In this document: positions 9,027 to 19,862 of the stretch, piece by piece | How the letters are laid out: the number at the start of each line of letters is the position of its first letter | Position numbering within the stretch: position 1 is the first letter of the stretch | Assembly: GCA_022559845.1 (NCBI GenBank) | Contig: CM040123.1 | Span: 319,653,933 to 319,717,932 of the forward strand | Direction: 5' to 3' | DNA length: 64,000 nucleotides | Source of the DNA: Amorphophallus konjac | Taxonomy: Eukaryota > Streptophyta > Magnoliopsida > Alismatales > Araceae | Made by a program: the position numbers and the translations under genes | Notes under the pieces: generated by a model | Seen by the model: the letters and a program-made list of their open reading frames with translations, nothing else | Told to the model about the DNA's origin: nothing | Databases searched by the model: none

Positions 9027-12000
9027 AATGGTATGGCCCTACACTCAAATTACTGGCTTTTGCTTCCTATTAGTGTTCCTACATCCTCTTGTGTAGTCTA
9101 TGTTCAAAACATCATGTTCTTCTGTAAATTTTACATGCTTTCTATCACTGAAAATTGAAGAATTTTTAAGTTCTATTTTTTTACATTTTTAAACAAGTTG
9201 ATGAAACTGGTAGTTATAACCAGTACAACCTCTTTTGCTCACACTTTACATTTGCTGAGCTTAACACAACACTTTGTTGCCTTGACAAGAATTAGCTGTA
9301 AACTACAGTGTTGCACTGAGCACAAGATAATCAGCACCAAATGGCTCCCTTGATAATCTGGACTCATAGATGGAGGAACTTAATTATGTGCCAGGCATAA
9401 AACGATTAATGTATCCTTATGTGGATCATAGTATAATACCTACCGAAGATAATATAGAAGAACAACTCTGTGATGCTGCATATTTTGTTGGTATATCTAT
9501 ACTGGCTGCTGCTGCTTGCAACAGTAGTTCTGTGGAAGATAGTGTAAAAAGTGAAAGCTCAGATTTGAAGCAATTTTCTATCAAAGGCGATTTCCAACTT
9601 CTTTGGGTTGTCAATCTCATTCCTGGAATGGCCTGGAATTATTTTACAGGTTCGTGATAGGACAAATCTCATGTGTAGCCATGGAACAACTGGCATACTC
9701 AACTTAACTGAAAGGAGGGAAACAATGTGAGTATTGTGAAGGCCACCTAATGATGTTTACAAAGTGGCATGTCCTGCACTGATATGTTGGATGGAATAAT
9801 TACATGCTGCAACAAAAAAATGAAGATAAATGTGGCCTTTAAGGTGCAACAAAAGCTAGGATGTGGGATGCAATTGAAATTAAGGCTTTAAACTAGATAA
9901 GTGTGTTTATGGACTTGGAAAAGTGGGATGCAACTGCCTACTATGCTGGACTTCTTTTTTCTTCTAAGTACAGTTACTTTTCAGAAGGTTGTTTTATGTT
10001 TGTCATGTAGTGAAGTTGGTGAAGAAAAATCTCTTGTCTACCTTTGATGGTAGTAACTCTGTTTATTTTCAACAAAATTGGTGGTTGTCCACACCTTTTC
10101 CCAAACAAGAAAAGCCACTATACTGAACAGATCTGGAAAAGTGTATCTACAGACCGCAGGATCTAGTAACTTGATACTTATTGCCCTCTATCAAGAATAT
10201 GGAACATCAAGAGGCCAGAAATGCCCCCCAAAAAAGGAAATTGTGATCTAGTCTGGTCACTGATATCGTAAAGGCGGAAGCATATATATATATATATATA
10301 TATATTTGGCTCATCTATTAATGGCATATACTTTTACATTCTGGACATGCTATATATTGCTTAAGGAGTATGAGATAATTGCATCAATGAGGTTGCATTT
10401 TCTTGCATCAGAAAAGAGAGGTCCAAGTCAATTTACAGTTCTGGAAATAAAGAAAAAATTGTCTACATTACTTGAGGGGCGCATATGGCTACTCTTGGTG
10501 ACATAGGATTCTCTGCAACTGTCAATATTCTTAGTTCCTTCGCATTCTTGTTGATATTTGCTATACTACGGCTGTAGCCATGCAATGACAGAGTATACTT
10601 CCCCAAATGGTATCTTAGAGGTTTGAGAAGTAGCCCAACACACGCTGGCATTGTGCGGAAGTTTGTCAATTTAGATTGGAAATCATACCTAAGGTTCTTA
10701 GAATGAGTGCCAGATGCCTTAAGAATGCCCGAAGCTGAGCTTATTGACCATGCAGGACATGACTCTACAGTTTATCTGTGGATATATTTGATTGGGCTTA
10801 AAATATTTGGTCCGATCACATTCCTTGCATTTGCCATCTTGGTGCCCGTCAATTGGACCTAGCACCCTTGAAAACTCAAAAGAAAAAATTAGAATCCAGT
10901 AGCATTGACAAACTCTGAATATCCAACATCCCACAAGGATCTCAAAGGTAACAGTATGCAGTAAAAGAGAACATTGAAGAAACTTGATGCCCAAGTCACA
11001 AGGATAAAAATTCCCAAAAAAGGGTCACAGAGAAGAGAGGCTGGAGATGTATGACAAGGCCATCTTCAGCGTCTGCCCAAGACATGCCAGCACTAGTGCT
11101 TTTACAGGAGAATAGGAAACAAACAAGTCAGATATTTTCATAGAATGGATTTAAGAACAAGTTAATATGTGTCATATGTTCATGTGAAACGATTAATTAT
11201 CAAATTGTTATATGCCAACCTGAGAAGCTCAGTAGAATTTGGAGCAAAAAGCTTGATAGTAGCAGAGGCAAGAACATTATCATCAATAGTTAATTCACAT
11301 GCCTTGGGTATTGCTCCTATTTTCCTTTCAAGAACTGGGGACTTTTCCGATGATTCGGGTTCCCCATTGACTTTCAGTCAGCGAAGTTTGAAGCAGTGGA
11401 CTGATACTATTTTGTCTTCCAATCTGAAGACATGCTTGCACCCGATACAACTATGGATATTAGAGCCCGACAGTTGACAGTACTATGTCACCTGATGCAT
11501 TGGATATGCAGTCTTCTTAGCCAATGGACCACCCAAAATGCTTGAATCCATTTGATGAACCCTTTGGGGAATATGCTAATTTATCTATAGATCCCTTCAA
11601 GATTGCTGAAATACCAAGTACTTCACATGTCTGTGATTCATATGTATCTACATACATGCACAGGTCCTAGAAATTTCGTTCCACATGCATGTACTTCACC
11701 CATAAACAAAGACAAAACTAAAACTAAAAAAAGGATATGCAATAGGATTTGGAGTGAAATAGGGCCTAATCACCCCTAAATCTCCCTGCTGAACTAATCA
11801 CACACAAAAAAGAATCAAAACATAAAATCACAAGAGTTGGTGGGCCCTCTGACTTGCTCAAGGGCAGGTCGACCTGCTCTTAGTAGTAGGTCGACCCACC
11901 CATGATAGGTCAACAACCTGAAATCCTTAGAGTTGTCTCCAGAACCATTGTTAATAAAAAGGGAGGGTGTAGTGAATCTATAGCTATTGTTCTCAGATAA

Positions 12001-13022
12001 ACTGATAAACGATATAAACAACAATATAAAGAGAATCCCGAGTGTGTCCATAGATATTCATGAAAAAGAGAAGTCTACAGCATGGTTATTGTTCTCAGAT
12101 TTTCTTGGCTTGGTAAAGTCAGCACTCTTCCATTCTCAGGTGTACTGCATACGCATGCATTGGCTAACCCAAAAGTGAGAGTGGGTATTTCTACTCTTGT
12201 TCTTTTTCTTGATAATTTGTTTCAAAGAGATGCACCCAATTCACTAAATTACTCAACATTATATCCACATGCAAATTCTTTTTTGTATACGTCATTTATT
12301 TCATGTAGCCTTGACCATTCTATGTCGACCTCACATCCATCACCTTGGATTAGTGTGATATTCACTTCTATACCTATATATTCCCTTCTACATTTTGTAG
12401 GTCAAGTCCAACTATCTCACTTACTTCATGACTAGGAGATTACAGTCAGACATGGCTAAGAAAATCAAGCTGGCATTGTCATCTATGACCATATCCATCT
12501 GGGTGTTTATGAGTGTGCCTTCTCATGTGTCAATCGCAAAGACATATTCCAGGATATGTATTTTTTCTGAAAGCAATATTCCAATGTATGAATTATCAAC
12601 CCTGCAGATGAGGAACATGGATATGCAACCAATTTCATGCAGGAAGGGCTCCCATAAGTAGAATAGGCTAATTTTAAATCTTATATAATGTCATTTTATT
12701 TTCATGTTTTTCTTGGGAAAGTAGATAGTACCTTGTTTCTTTTGGACATATCATGTGGCATGACTATACTATGCATTCTGTAACCACACCTGTTCTAAAA
12801 AAAAGGCACTAAAATCTTATCGTTCCCATGGATCACTCACTTTAGCTCCCATTGCACCTTCTTGCACTCTATTTTATATCCAGTTTCACCTCTATTTCAT
12901 TTATTAATTATTTCTTCAATCCACTGATTCTACCTCCTCATTGAACTTTTTATGGATCCTTATCTCTATGACATTTTTTTATTTGGCATTTTTGCATATA
13001 GACTATTTTAGAAGAAAAGTGA
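9027..13022. other. Relic DNA, no gene recognised
   Basis: About 4 kb with no recognisable gene. The longest open stretches (9370-9657, 11169-11477) have no family resemblance I can name. A GCAGGTCGACCTGC palindrome is at about 11863-11876 with GGTCGACCCACC near 11889, reminiscent of the LTR palindromes at 5974-6310, so part of 11800-12450 may be an eroded LTR. Confidence 0.3.
10282..10305. repeat. (TA)n microsatellite
   Basis: A run of about 12 TA units. Confidence 0.9.
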
Positions 13023-13295
13023 TCCTCCATCGCCACCCTGGTCATAAAGGCCCTCAAGGAGCCCGAGCGTGACCGCAAGAAGACGAAGAACATCAAGCAC
13101 AATGACATCTCCCTTGATGACGTGGTGGAGATCACCCGTGTCATGCGGCCCAGGTTGATGGCCAAGGACCTGAGGGGCACTGTGAAGGAGATCCTCGACA
13201 ACTGCATCTCCGTCGGTTGCACCATTGACAGCAAGGACCCCAAGGACCTCCATACCAAGATCGCGAAAGTGGAGGTTGATGTGCCCCTGGACTAG
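13023..13295 (+). pseudogene. RPL12: 5'-truncated copy of cytosolic ribosomal protein L12 (uL11)
   Basis: Ninety codons followed by TAG match the C-terminal half of eukaryotic RPL12: [19 protein letters not shown], then [41 protein letters not shown]. The full protein is about 165 residues, so the N-terminal RNA-binding half is missing. Upstream sequence is AT-rich and unrelated, while this segment is GC-rich with C/G-ending codons. Two residues of the usual KHNGNI motif are missing, and the last ten residues are diverged. A 5'-truncated, intron-free copy suggests a processed pseudogene. No clear poly(A) tail is visible. Confidence 0.88.
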
Positions 13296-13399
13296 AGAAT
13301 GGGGATAAAGGGGAGGAGGTAACGCCTTCGACTCTATAATTTTCTTTAGTTGCAAATAGCAGAGATAACCATATGTGTTGATATTTCTTTCCTTCTTTC

Positions 13400-14355
13400 T
13401 TGTGTGTGAGTGAGATGGTGATGAATATGTGAGAGTGATGTGATGTGGGTGAGCAAGTGGTGCACTAACTCAGGCAATCAGCATGGGGCATGCCATCTCA
13501 AATACTGCAAAAAAGTAAAAGGAGAAGTAAAAAGACACATCGTGGGCGTGGAGCGAAGAGATGAAAATAAACACACACCCGGGGTGTGGAGCAACTAAAG
13601 TAAAAGAAGACAAGCAAGATGATGAACAATGCCCAAATATGAAATGATGTGATCGCCACCAAAGTAAATAACGCAGTAAAACTACAATATATACCTTGGA
13701 AAGAGCCGAGTGAAGCCACCCGCCCATGGGAGAGAGAAAACCCAGGTGCTGCGGAGGAAAACGGTCTAATAAGCAGCCGCTAGGAGAAGGCAAACGGTCT
13801 TACGATAGACTGCCTGAGATATGCAAATGGTCCTTCAGAAGACCGCAAGGGCACCCAGAACAGTGAAGTGGAACGTTGAATCTCCACCCCTCCTCCCCGG
13901 CCAAAAGAGTTGGGCCTCGTGCAATGAACCTTGTAAACCTGCAAAAGAGTGTAGACACAAAGAAAAATGACCCAATAAGCCCTTGGGACTAATGTAGTAT
14001 CTATAATGCAACTAAGCTAAAGTGCATAAAAGGAAGGGTGAATACTTGGGGGTGGTGGTTTTTTTAACCCCTGTGGGGCTTGGAAAAGATAGGAGGATGT
14101 TTGAAAACATGATGTGAGTGCAAAGAACGTGGGAAGAAGAAGAGGGAATATGCTATGGATGCAAAGGGACAATAGACCAAAACTAAAGAAAAAGACTCAA
14201 ACTTAGACCAAAGGAACTTGATACTCCCTGGACCAGAACCTTTGTGGACGTGGAAACAGCTTCTCCCTGGTTAGTACTCGCTCCAGAACGCAGCACCACT
14301 TCATGACAAACTCCAGAAATCTCTTCCTCAAGCCATGAAGTCAAGGGCTCTATTT
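13400..14355 (-). mobile_element. Left part of an older LTR interrupted by the tandem element
   Basis: This segment carries AACGGTCT..AGACCGC-type inverted repeats (about 13764-13860) of the same kind as 32995-33170 on the far side of the tandem element, and it is directly continuous with it across the ATAGG duplication. The minus strand reads CCTATAAATAGAGCCC at the junction, a plant TATA box, so the LTR most likely faces left. The left boundary cannot be fixed by eye. Confidence 0.5.
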
Positions 14356-14360
14356 ATAGG
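14356..14360. other. Target-site duplication ATAGG (left)
   Basis: ATAGG immediately precedes LTR1 and is repeated right after LTR3 at 32781-32785. The 5-bp length is standard for copia/gypsy integrases. Confidence 0.9.
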
Positions 14361-14679
14361 TGTTGTGCCCATGCATGTGGTTTTGGTTTTGATGATGGTT
14401 TTAATGTTGGTTTTGATGATTGGTTGTTGATGTGAGTTAATCAAATGTTCAGTCATCTTGCTGCTCAGTTTAGATTAACATATTTGATGTTCAGTCTTGT
14501 TACATGTTAAACTGATGCATAAAGCATTCATTGCTGTGGTTTTGATGATTGATATTGTATTTTGATGATAGCAATGATATAGTGTTTTCATGACATTGTG
14601 CCTTGATGATTGCATCATGACTGTGACTGGTACAACTGATATATTGTTTATGTTAGACTTATGTTATGTGCATAGTCTA

Positions 14680-15140
14680 TACAGTGCTTCGTGGGGTTTA
14701 TGCCCTAAGTCTATTCACTGCACAGCAAGCTCAAAGTCGATACATTGAGCGTCTCATGCATCATTCGTCTAAGTCCATACATTGGACTGTAGTGTGCATT
14801 TGGCGAACACATCGCAAGTCTAGACATTGCACTGTAGCATGCATTTCCTTAAAGTCTATACATCGGACTGGTTTGCATTTGGCTAAGTATATACAACGTC
14901 AGCTCATGCCTTGTCTTAGACAAAGTCTATACAATGGCTTTGGGTCTCCAAGTCTATACAGCCTTTTGCTTCGCCAAAGTCTGTACATTGGTCTGCATAG
15001 GCTAAGTGTTTACATCGACAAGTACAATCAACACTGGTCTTCCAAGTCTGTACAGCGTGAAGTCTATACTTTGGCACTGTAGCTCGCTCGTGCAAGTCTA
15101 TACTTTGGACTGTTCTTCATGTCTGTACATCAGATTGTAC
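14680..15140 (+). repeat. AAGTCTATACA interspersed array in U3
   Basis: About 14 variants of AAGTCTATACA, spaced irregularly by 20-50 bp, occur here. The same array is in LTR2 (22327-22787) and LTR3 (29974-30434), in inverted orientation in the copia LTR (about 59365-60350), and at 1-240. Clustered short motifs upstream of a TATA box are typical of enhancers; the factor is unknown. Confidence 0.8.
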
Positions 15141-15149
15141 ATCATCTTC

Positions 15150-15960
15150 GTGCTGTTTCTGTACTTGAGTTTTCGTGTTGTCTCCCCTCACTAACACGAA
15201 AAGATCTCGTGTCGTATGAGCTTACAACACTTCGTGTTGATTTCCATACGTGACAGGAAAGCTTGTATGAGGTTAGACTTCGTGTCGTTTCCATTGTCTT
15301 CATCTTCGTGTTGTTTTAGTGTCTACGTCTCTGTGTTATTTTTATGTTTTTGTCTTAGTGTTGGTCTTTCGTTTTTGACTTAGTGTCTTTCTCGCCTTGA
15401 CCACACTTCGTGTCGATTCTTGGTTTTCTACACCCCGTGTCATTTCACCTCGTGCTGTTTTCACTGTCGTCGTGTTGTTTTCACCGCGTGTCGATTATTG
15501 TTTTTTCACTTAGTGTTGTTTTCACTTCGTGTCAACTTCACTTCGTGTCGTCTCTTTGTATTTCGTCTTCATGTTGTTTTCAACCCGTGTCGATTACTGT
15601 TTCGACTTCGTGTTGTTTTCAATCCGTGTCGATCACTGTTTTTACTTCGTGTCGTTTCTCCGTCTCAGGTCTTCGTGTCGTGTTTTCCACACCGCGTGTC
15701 ATTGTCGCTTTAGTAACCTCACCTCGTGTCGGTTACTGTTGTTTCTTTGACTTCGTGTTGTTTTCCTTGTGTTTTCATCTTCGTGTTGTTTTCACTTCGT
15801 GTCAACTTCACTTCGTGTTGTTTTCATTTCGTGTCAACCTCGTCTTGGTGTCGTACTTACTTCGTGTCGGTTACTGTTGTTTCTGTGTCTTCGTGTCGTC
15901 TTCGTGTTGTTGCCGTTTGTTAGCTCGTGTTGTTTCGTTCTAACCTCGTCCAGGTTTCTT
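15150..15960 (+). repeat. TTCGTGT(T/C)G minisatellite-like array in U3
   Basis: Several dozen copies of TTCGTGTTG or TTCGTGTCG with TTTTCA spacers occur. All open frames through it (Cys/Val/Phe-rich) are by-products of the repeat. Copies are in LTR2 and LTR3 at the equivalent positions. Confidence 0.85.
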
Positions 15961-16176
15961 CTAAAACGCTATTCTTCTGATAAGTCTATACAGAGTTGTT
16001 CTTTAAACTGATGACTTATCCGATACCCTGTTTTACAGGTGCTTTGATCGTGAAGCTTAAGGAGGGCACGTGATCCGAGACTGGAATAAAGCCTGCTGAG
16101 AGACTGCCACGTGGTCCGAATTCTTAGGGCTGGAAATGTGGAGGTCACACGTCGTGGCTGATGATGATGCTGCTGC

Positions 16177-16187
16177 TATATATATGA
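16177..16187 (+). promoter_or_regulatory. LTR1 TATA box
   Basis: TATATATATGA lies about 1.8 kb into the LTR, just before the GA-rich leader. The equivalent positions are 23824 in LTR2 and 31471 in LTR3. This is the expected U3/R boundary region. Confidence 0.6.
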
Positions 16188-16565
16188 GCCTTCTTCCATA
16201 GAAGAAGGGTGATCGAATTGGCAAGAAGAGAAGCCAATACAGAGAGCCACGATCCAGAGAAGAAGAAAAAGAAAAGAAGAAGAGAAAGAGAGTGAGAAAG
16301 AGAAAGAAAGAGAGAGTGAGTAAGAGATCGAGATAGCAGAGTGTGAAGGGAAGAAGAGGAAGAAGAATAGAGAAGAAGAGAGAGCTAGAGTGATAGAAGC
16401 TTCAACAGAAGATCTGTTCCTGCTGACCCGTGGATCAAATCCAGGCCAGCTAGCTCCTGCGAGAGCCACATTTGTTTTTATCTTTTCAGCTTTCTGTTGC
16501 TGGTTTCGTTTGTCTTTTGATCTATTTACTTGCTGTATTTCCGATCCTCTGTAGAGAGGTCGGGG

Positions 16566-17110
16566 TTCCTCCTGTGGGTTCAGGAGAAGGGAGACTTTGT
16601 GTCTTCGGTTTGCAAGTAGCTGGGTGCTACTTGTGGTTGGTACCCTCCGGTGTGGAGGAAGAGAGACTTCCGTCTCTGGTTGCCTTTGACAGGGTGTCAT
16701 CGGTTGTTTCCCTCCGGGTTGGAGGAAGGGAGATTTATCTCCGGTTGTGCTTCCCTCTGGGGTTCAGAGGAAGAGAGACTTGGGTCTCTAGGTTCCCCTC
16801 CGGGTTGGAGGAAGGGAGGCTTGTTCCTCCGGCTCTGGGCTTGTGAGTAGCAAGTCCGGTGGTTCCCTCCGTGTGTGGAGGAAGAGAGACCGTGTGTCTC
16901 TGGTTTCCAAGTGGCTGGAGTCACTTGTGGGTTCCTCCTGTTTGTTCAGGAGAAGGGAGATTGCTATCTCCGGTTCTGGGCTTGTGGATTCAAGTCCAGG
17001 GGTTTCCCTCCGGGTCTGGAGGAAGAGAGACCGCGTGTCTCTGGTTTGCTAGTGACTAGTGTCACTAGTGGTTCCCTCCGGTTGGGAGGAAGAGGGGAGG
17101 TTGTTCCCCT
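16566..17110 (+). repeat. Chain of short hairpins in the transcribed part of the LTR
   Basis: Consecutive stem-loops are built from CCTCC..GGAGG, GAGAC..GTCTC and longer units. Three related long units have different but paired arms: CAAGTAGC/GCTACTTG (16613-16633), CAAGTGGC/GTCACTTG with one G-T pair (16908-16927), and CTAGTGAC/GTCACTAG (17049-17068). The array repeats in LTR2 and LTR3. Confidence 0.75.
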
Positions 17111-17497
17111 GGTCAAGCTGTTTGGCAGCGTTTGTTGCAGACTGAGTCTGCTGTTTCTAGCGTGAGCTAGTGGAAACCACACTCGGTTTGAGTGTGGGGT
17201 GGATGTAGGTCTGGAGGACCGAACCACCTAAAAACCCCTTGTGCATTGTGGTTTGATTTGTTCATTTGTGCTTCCGCTAGATGAATGCATAGGGGCGCTC
17301 TAAGCGTTTGGCTTTTGGCTGAGCAGAAGTGTTGATTAGTTTTCTTAGAATATTTTAATCTGTCAAGAGAGCGAAATTCCAGTTGAGCTTCAGATTGTCG
17401 AATCTGTCTTGTTATTATTCTAGTTTTAATTGGGAGAAGTTTTTAACGGGTTATATTCATTCACCCCCCCTCTGAATACTGCACCGAACCTAACAAT

Positions 17498-17509
17498 TGG
17501 TATCAGAGC
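17498..17509 (+). other. Primer binding site, initiator Met tRNA (copy 1)
   Basis: TGGTATCAGAGC lies two bases downstream of LTR1. It is complementary to the 3' end of plant initiator tRNA-Met, the standard primer of plant copia elements. Confidence 0.92.
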
Positions 17510-17615
17510 AGGTTATTGCTTCAAGATCCAACGATCTGCAGTGATCCCCGTGCTTCTCGGTGTTTATTCCGGTTTGCTGCTCCTTGATATTTGTCTAATT
17601 GATCATTGCCTACAA

Positions 17616-19862
17616 ATGGCTCTTCCACTGGTTTTCAATGGGTCTAACTTTGATTCATGGTTCAGTAGTTTGCGTAACTACGTCAATCTAGATAATCCCG
17701 ATTTGTGGAAGTTAATTACTCATGGTCCTCATAGATTACCACGAAAAGAGTCCAAATGGACTGATCGTCATAGATCAATGCATAGAGAAAATCAGAAAGC
17801 TATAAATCTGATAAAAGCATCCATCAATAAGGCCTTACACTTTTGCCTTCATGATTGCAGGTCTGCTAGGGATATTCTGGACAAGATGAAACTAACTTGC
17901 AGAACAGGGAAGGAAAACTGCATGATGGCTGATGGGAGCGACCATAGCAACATCCACAGTGATAAAGAAGAGAACGAAGTTCAGGTAAATCCCTTTGCGG
18001 ACTATACCTTAGATGATTGGGTAGATGCTTATTCCAAGCTGTTAAGATCTAGCAATAAATTGAGCAAGAAAAACAGATCTATGAAAAAATAGCTAGATAG
18101 GTTTGAGAATTCTAAACTTACTGGTGAGGACAGTGATACTCTGAAAACTGAAAATAAGATATTTAGAAGACAGCTGACTGATCTTGATTCTATTACTTCA
18201 GATCTGGAATATCTGAAATCTGAAAATGCTAGACTCAAAAACCAAACTGAGGAATCTGGATCCAAATCAGTGAGCCTTGAAAATGAAAATAGATTGATTT
18301 CTGAAACCTTGGAGACTGTCAGAATAGAAAATTCAGAACTTCAGAAAAGGCTTGAAAATCGTCAATCTGAAGATGAACAAGAAGTGTTTAGTGAATGTCA
18401 GACCTCCTTAAGTGTGTTGAAATTTGATGATGAAATCCTAGAACAAAATGGTAAAATGAGACAGGAGATCTGCAAGCTAAAACAGTTAAATACAGCTATG
18501 TCTGTGAGACTTATCACTCTTGAAAAAGGGAAGAGTGTTAGCCTGGATAGCTCTGATGAGCTGATGAAAGCTGAACAGGAAATTGAAAGTCTTAGGACTG
18601 TTAATCAAATGCTGAAAGAAGATGTTGTGTGCTATAAAAGGAAAGCTGATGAATATGAAATCCATGTATCAAAGCTTGAATCAGAAGTTACTGAGTTGAG
18701 GAAATCTCTTGAGAAATTTGTCAGTGGAAAAGAAAATCTTGATAAAATTATTGGATCTAAAGTGAATCTCCGAAGAGAGGGCTTGGGCTACAAACCAATA
18801 AATAAAAGGAGCTTTGAAAGTAAACTTCAAACTTCATTCGTGAGTAGCTCTAAGTTAGGCAGCACATCGAATGTGCCTATTTTTGAATTTAATGCTAAGA
18901 AGAATCAAAATTCCACTGACAGCCCTAAGTCTGAGAAACAAGTTCAAAAACAGAAAAAGAATGTTCATGTTGAGAACAAAGATTCAAGGAACTCTCATGA
19001 TAAAACTGAGAATGCTGTGCCTAAATTGAACAATCACATTCATGCAAATAAAAAGAAATTTTCATGCCATTACTGTCATAGGTTTGGTCACTTGATGCAT
19101 GAATGTAAATTGATGGAACAGGATGATAGAATGCATGCTAGGAAGTACAATAACAAAAATAGTCCTGTTGAACAGAAAAGAAAAAGCTATTGTTACCATT
19201 GTGGAAAAACAGGTCATGTTAGCGAACAATGTTGGTTTGCCAAAGGTAAAGGCAAATATTTTTCAAATTCTAATCATGTCAATTTGTATGAAAATCAGCA
19301 TGTTTTTAAAAGGAACAAAAATGGATCCAGGGGCCAACACATGGTATGTTCCACCTGCAGCAAGTCAGGCCATAGGGCGGTTGACTGCTGGTTTAATGTT
19401 GGTAGAAGAAATTTCATCTTCTGCCATCACTGTGAGAAACCTGGCCATACAGTCAAAGACTGCTGGCATTCTCAAAGGAAGAAGGTCAACTCTAAATTTG
19501 TTAAACAAAGTGTGTTTGGTAGGAACAAATCTGTTGAAACAAGAAAATCCCTCACATGCTTTGAGTGTGGAAAGCAAGGTCACAAGGTGACTGATTGCTG
19601 GTTTTCTGACCATCTGAAACAAAGTGGTAGTAAAAATAGAAACATTCATGCTTATAAATTTAGCACACCTGCTTACATGCATTGTAAGAAATTCAGACCT
19701 AATGGTTCATGTGATTATTGTGGTCTGTCTGGACATTCCATGTCTAGTTGCTATATGAAAAAGCATGATATGATGGGTCAGAAGCTTTGGAAAACATCCC
19801 ATCAAAATACCACTAACCCTGCAGGACCCAAGGAAACTTGGGTACCAAAATGTGCCAAGTGA
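17616..19862 (+). CDS. Gag-only protein with six CCHC zinc knuckles, one in-frame UAG (copy 1)
   Basis: ATG 17616 starts MALPLVFNGSNFDSWFSSL, the usual copia Gag N-terminus. The frame meets TAG at 18090-18092 (codon 159) and then stays open in the same frame to the TGA at 19862, about 748 codons in all. The Gag core is short: after ARDILDKMKLTC the conserved C-terminal part of the copia Gag core seems deleted. Codons about 150-400 are a Glu/Leu/Lys-rich coiled coil. Six perfect C-x2-C-x4-H-x4-C knuckles begin near codons 484, 526, 578, 603, 648 and 699, where one or two are usual. The end, GPKETWVPKCAK, matches the Gag terminus of related elements. No pol follows. Either the UAG is read through or the second part starts at an internal ATG (18270). 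Gag would coat the element RNA and may use helper enzymes. Confidence 0.8.
18090..18092 (+). other. In-frame UAG within gag (copy 1)
   Basis: The context is AAA-TAG-CTA-GAT. The same stop occurs at 25737-25739. The reading frame is preserved over 590 codons downstream in both copies. The two copies are recent duplicates, so sharing is not independent evidence of selection. Confidence 0.85.

Larger units (their letters stand above)
14361..17495 (+). mobile_element. LTR1 of the tandem element (3135 bp)
   Basis: It starts TGTTGTGCCC and ends CCGAACCTAACA. U3 holds two different repeat arrays (about 14680-15140 and 15150-15960). A TATA box, TATATATATGA, lies at 16177-16187. The downstream R-U5 contains a purine-rich GA tract (16240-16400) and a hairpin chain (16566-17110). 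The conserved block TGGGGTGGATGTAGG..ACCACCTAAAAA is at 17195-17233, and CACCCCCCCTCTGAA precedes the 3' end. Confidence 0.93.

Noticed and set aside
13023..13295. RPL12 fragment as a working ribosomal protein gene
   Set aside because: The N-terminal half is missing, no ATG in frame begins the conserved part, and conserved positions are altered.
14680..15140. CRISPR-like appearance of the regularly recurring AAGTCTATAC motif
   Set aside because: The motif is 11 bp, degenerate and irregularly spaced within a retrotransposon LTR of a plant genome, with no cas genes.
15410..15943. A 177-codon Cys/Val/Phe-rich open frame, with overlapping frames, in each LTR of the tandem element
   Set aside because: It is a translation of the TTCGTGTTG repeat, so all frames stay open. 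No start context, no family resemblance, and it sits in U3.
16176..17227. Several 60-180 codon frames on both strands in the LTR hairpin chain
   Set aside because: They arise from hairpin repeats of CCTCC/GGAGG and GA tracts and are not genes.
19123..19682. 155- and 105-codon frames overlapping gag in other frames
   Set aside because: Shadows of the zinc-knuckle coding sequence, with no independent similarity.
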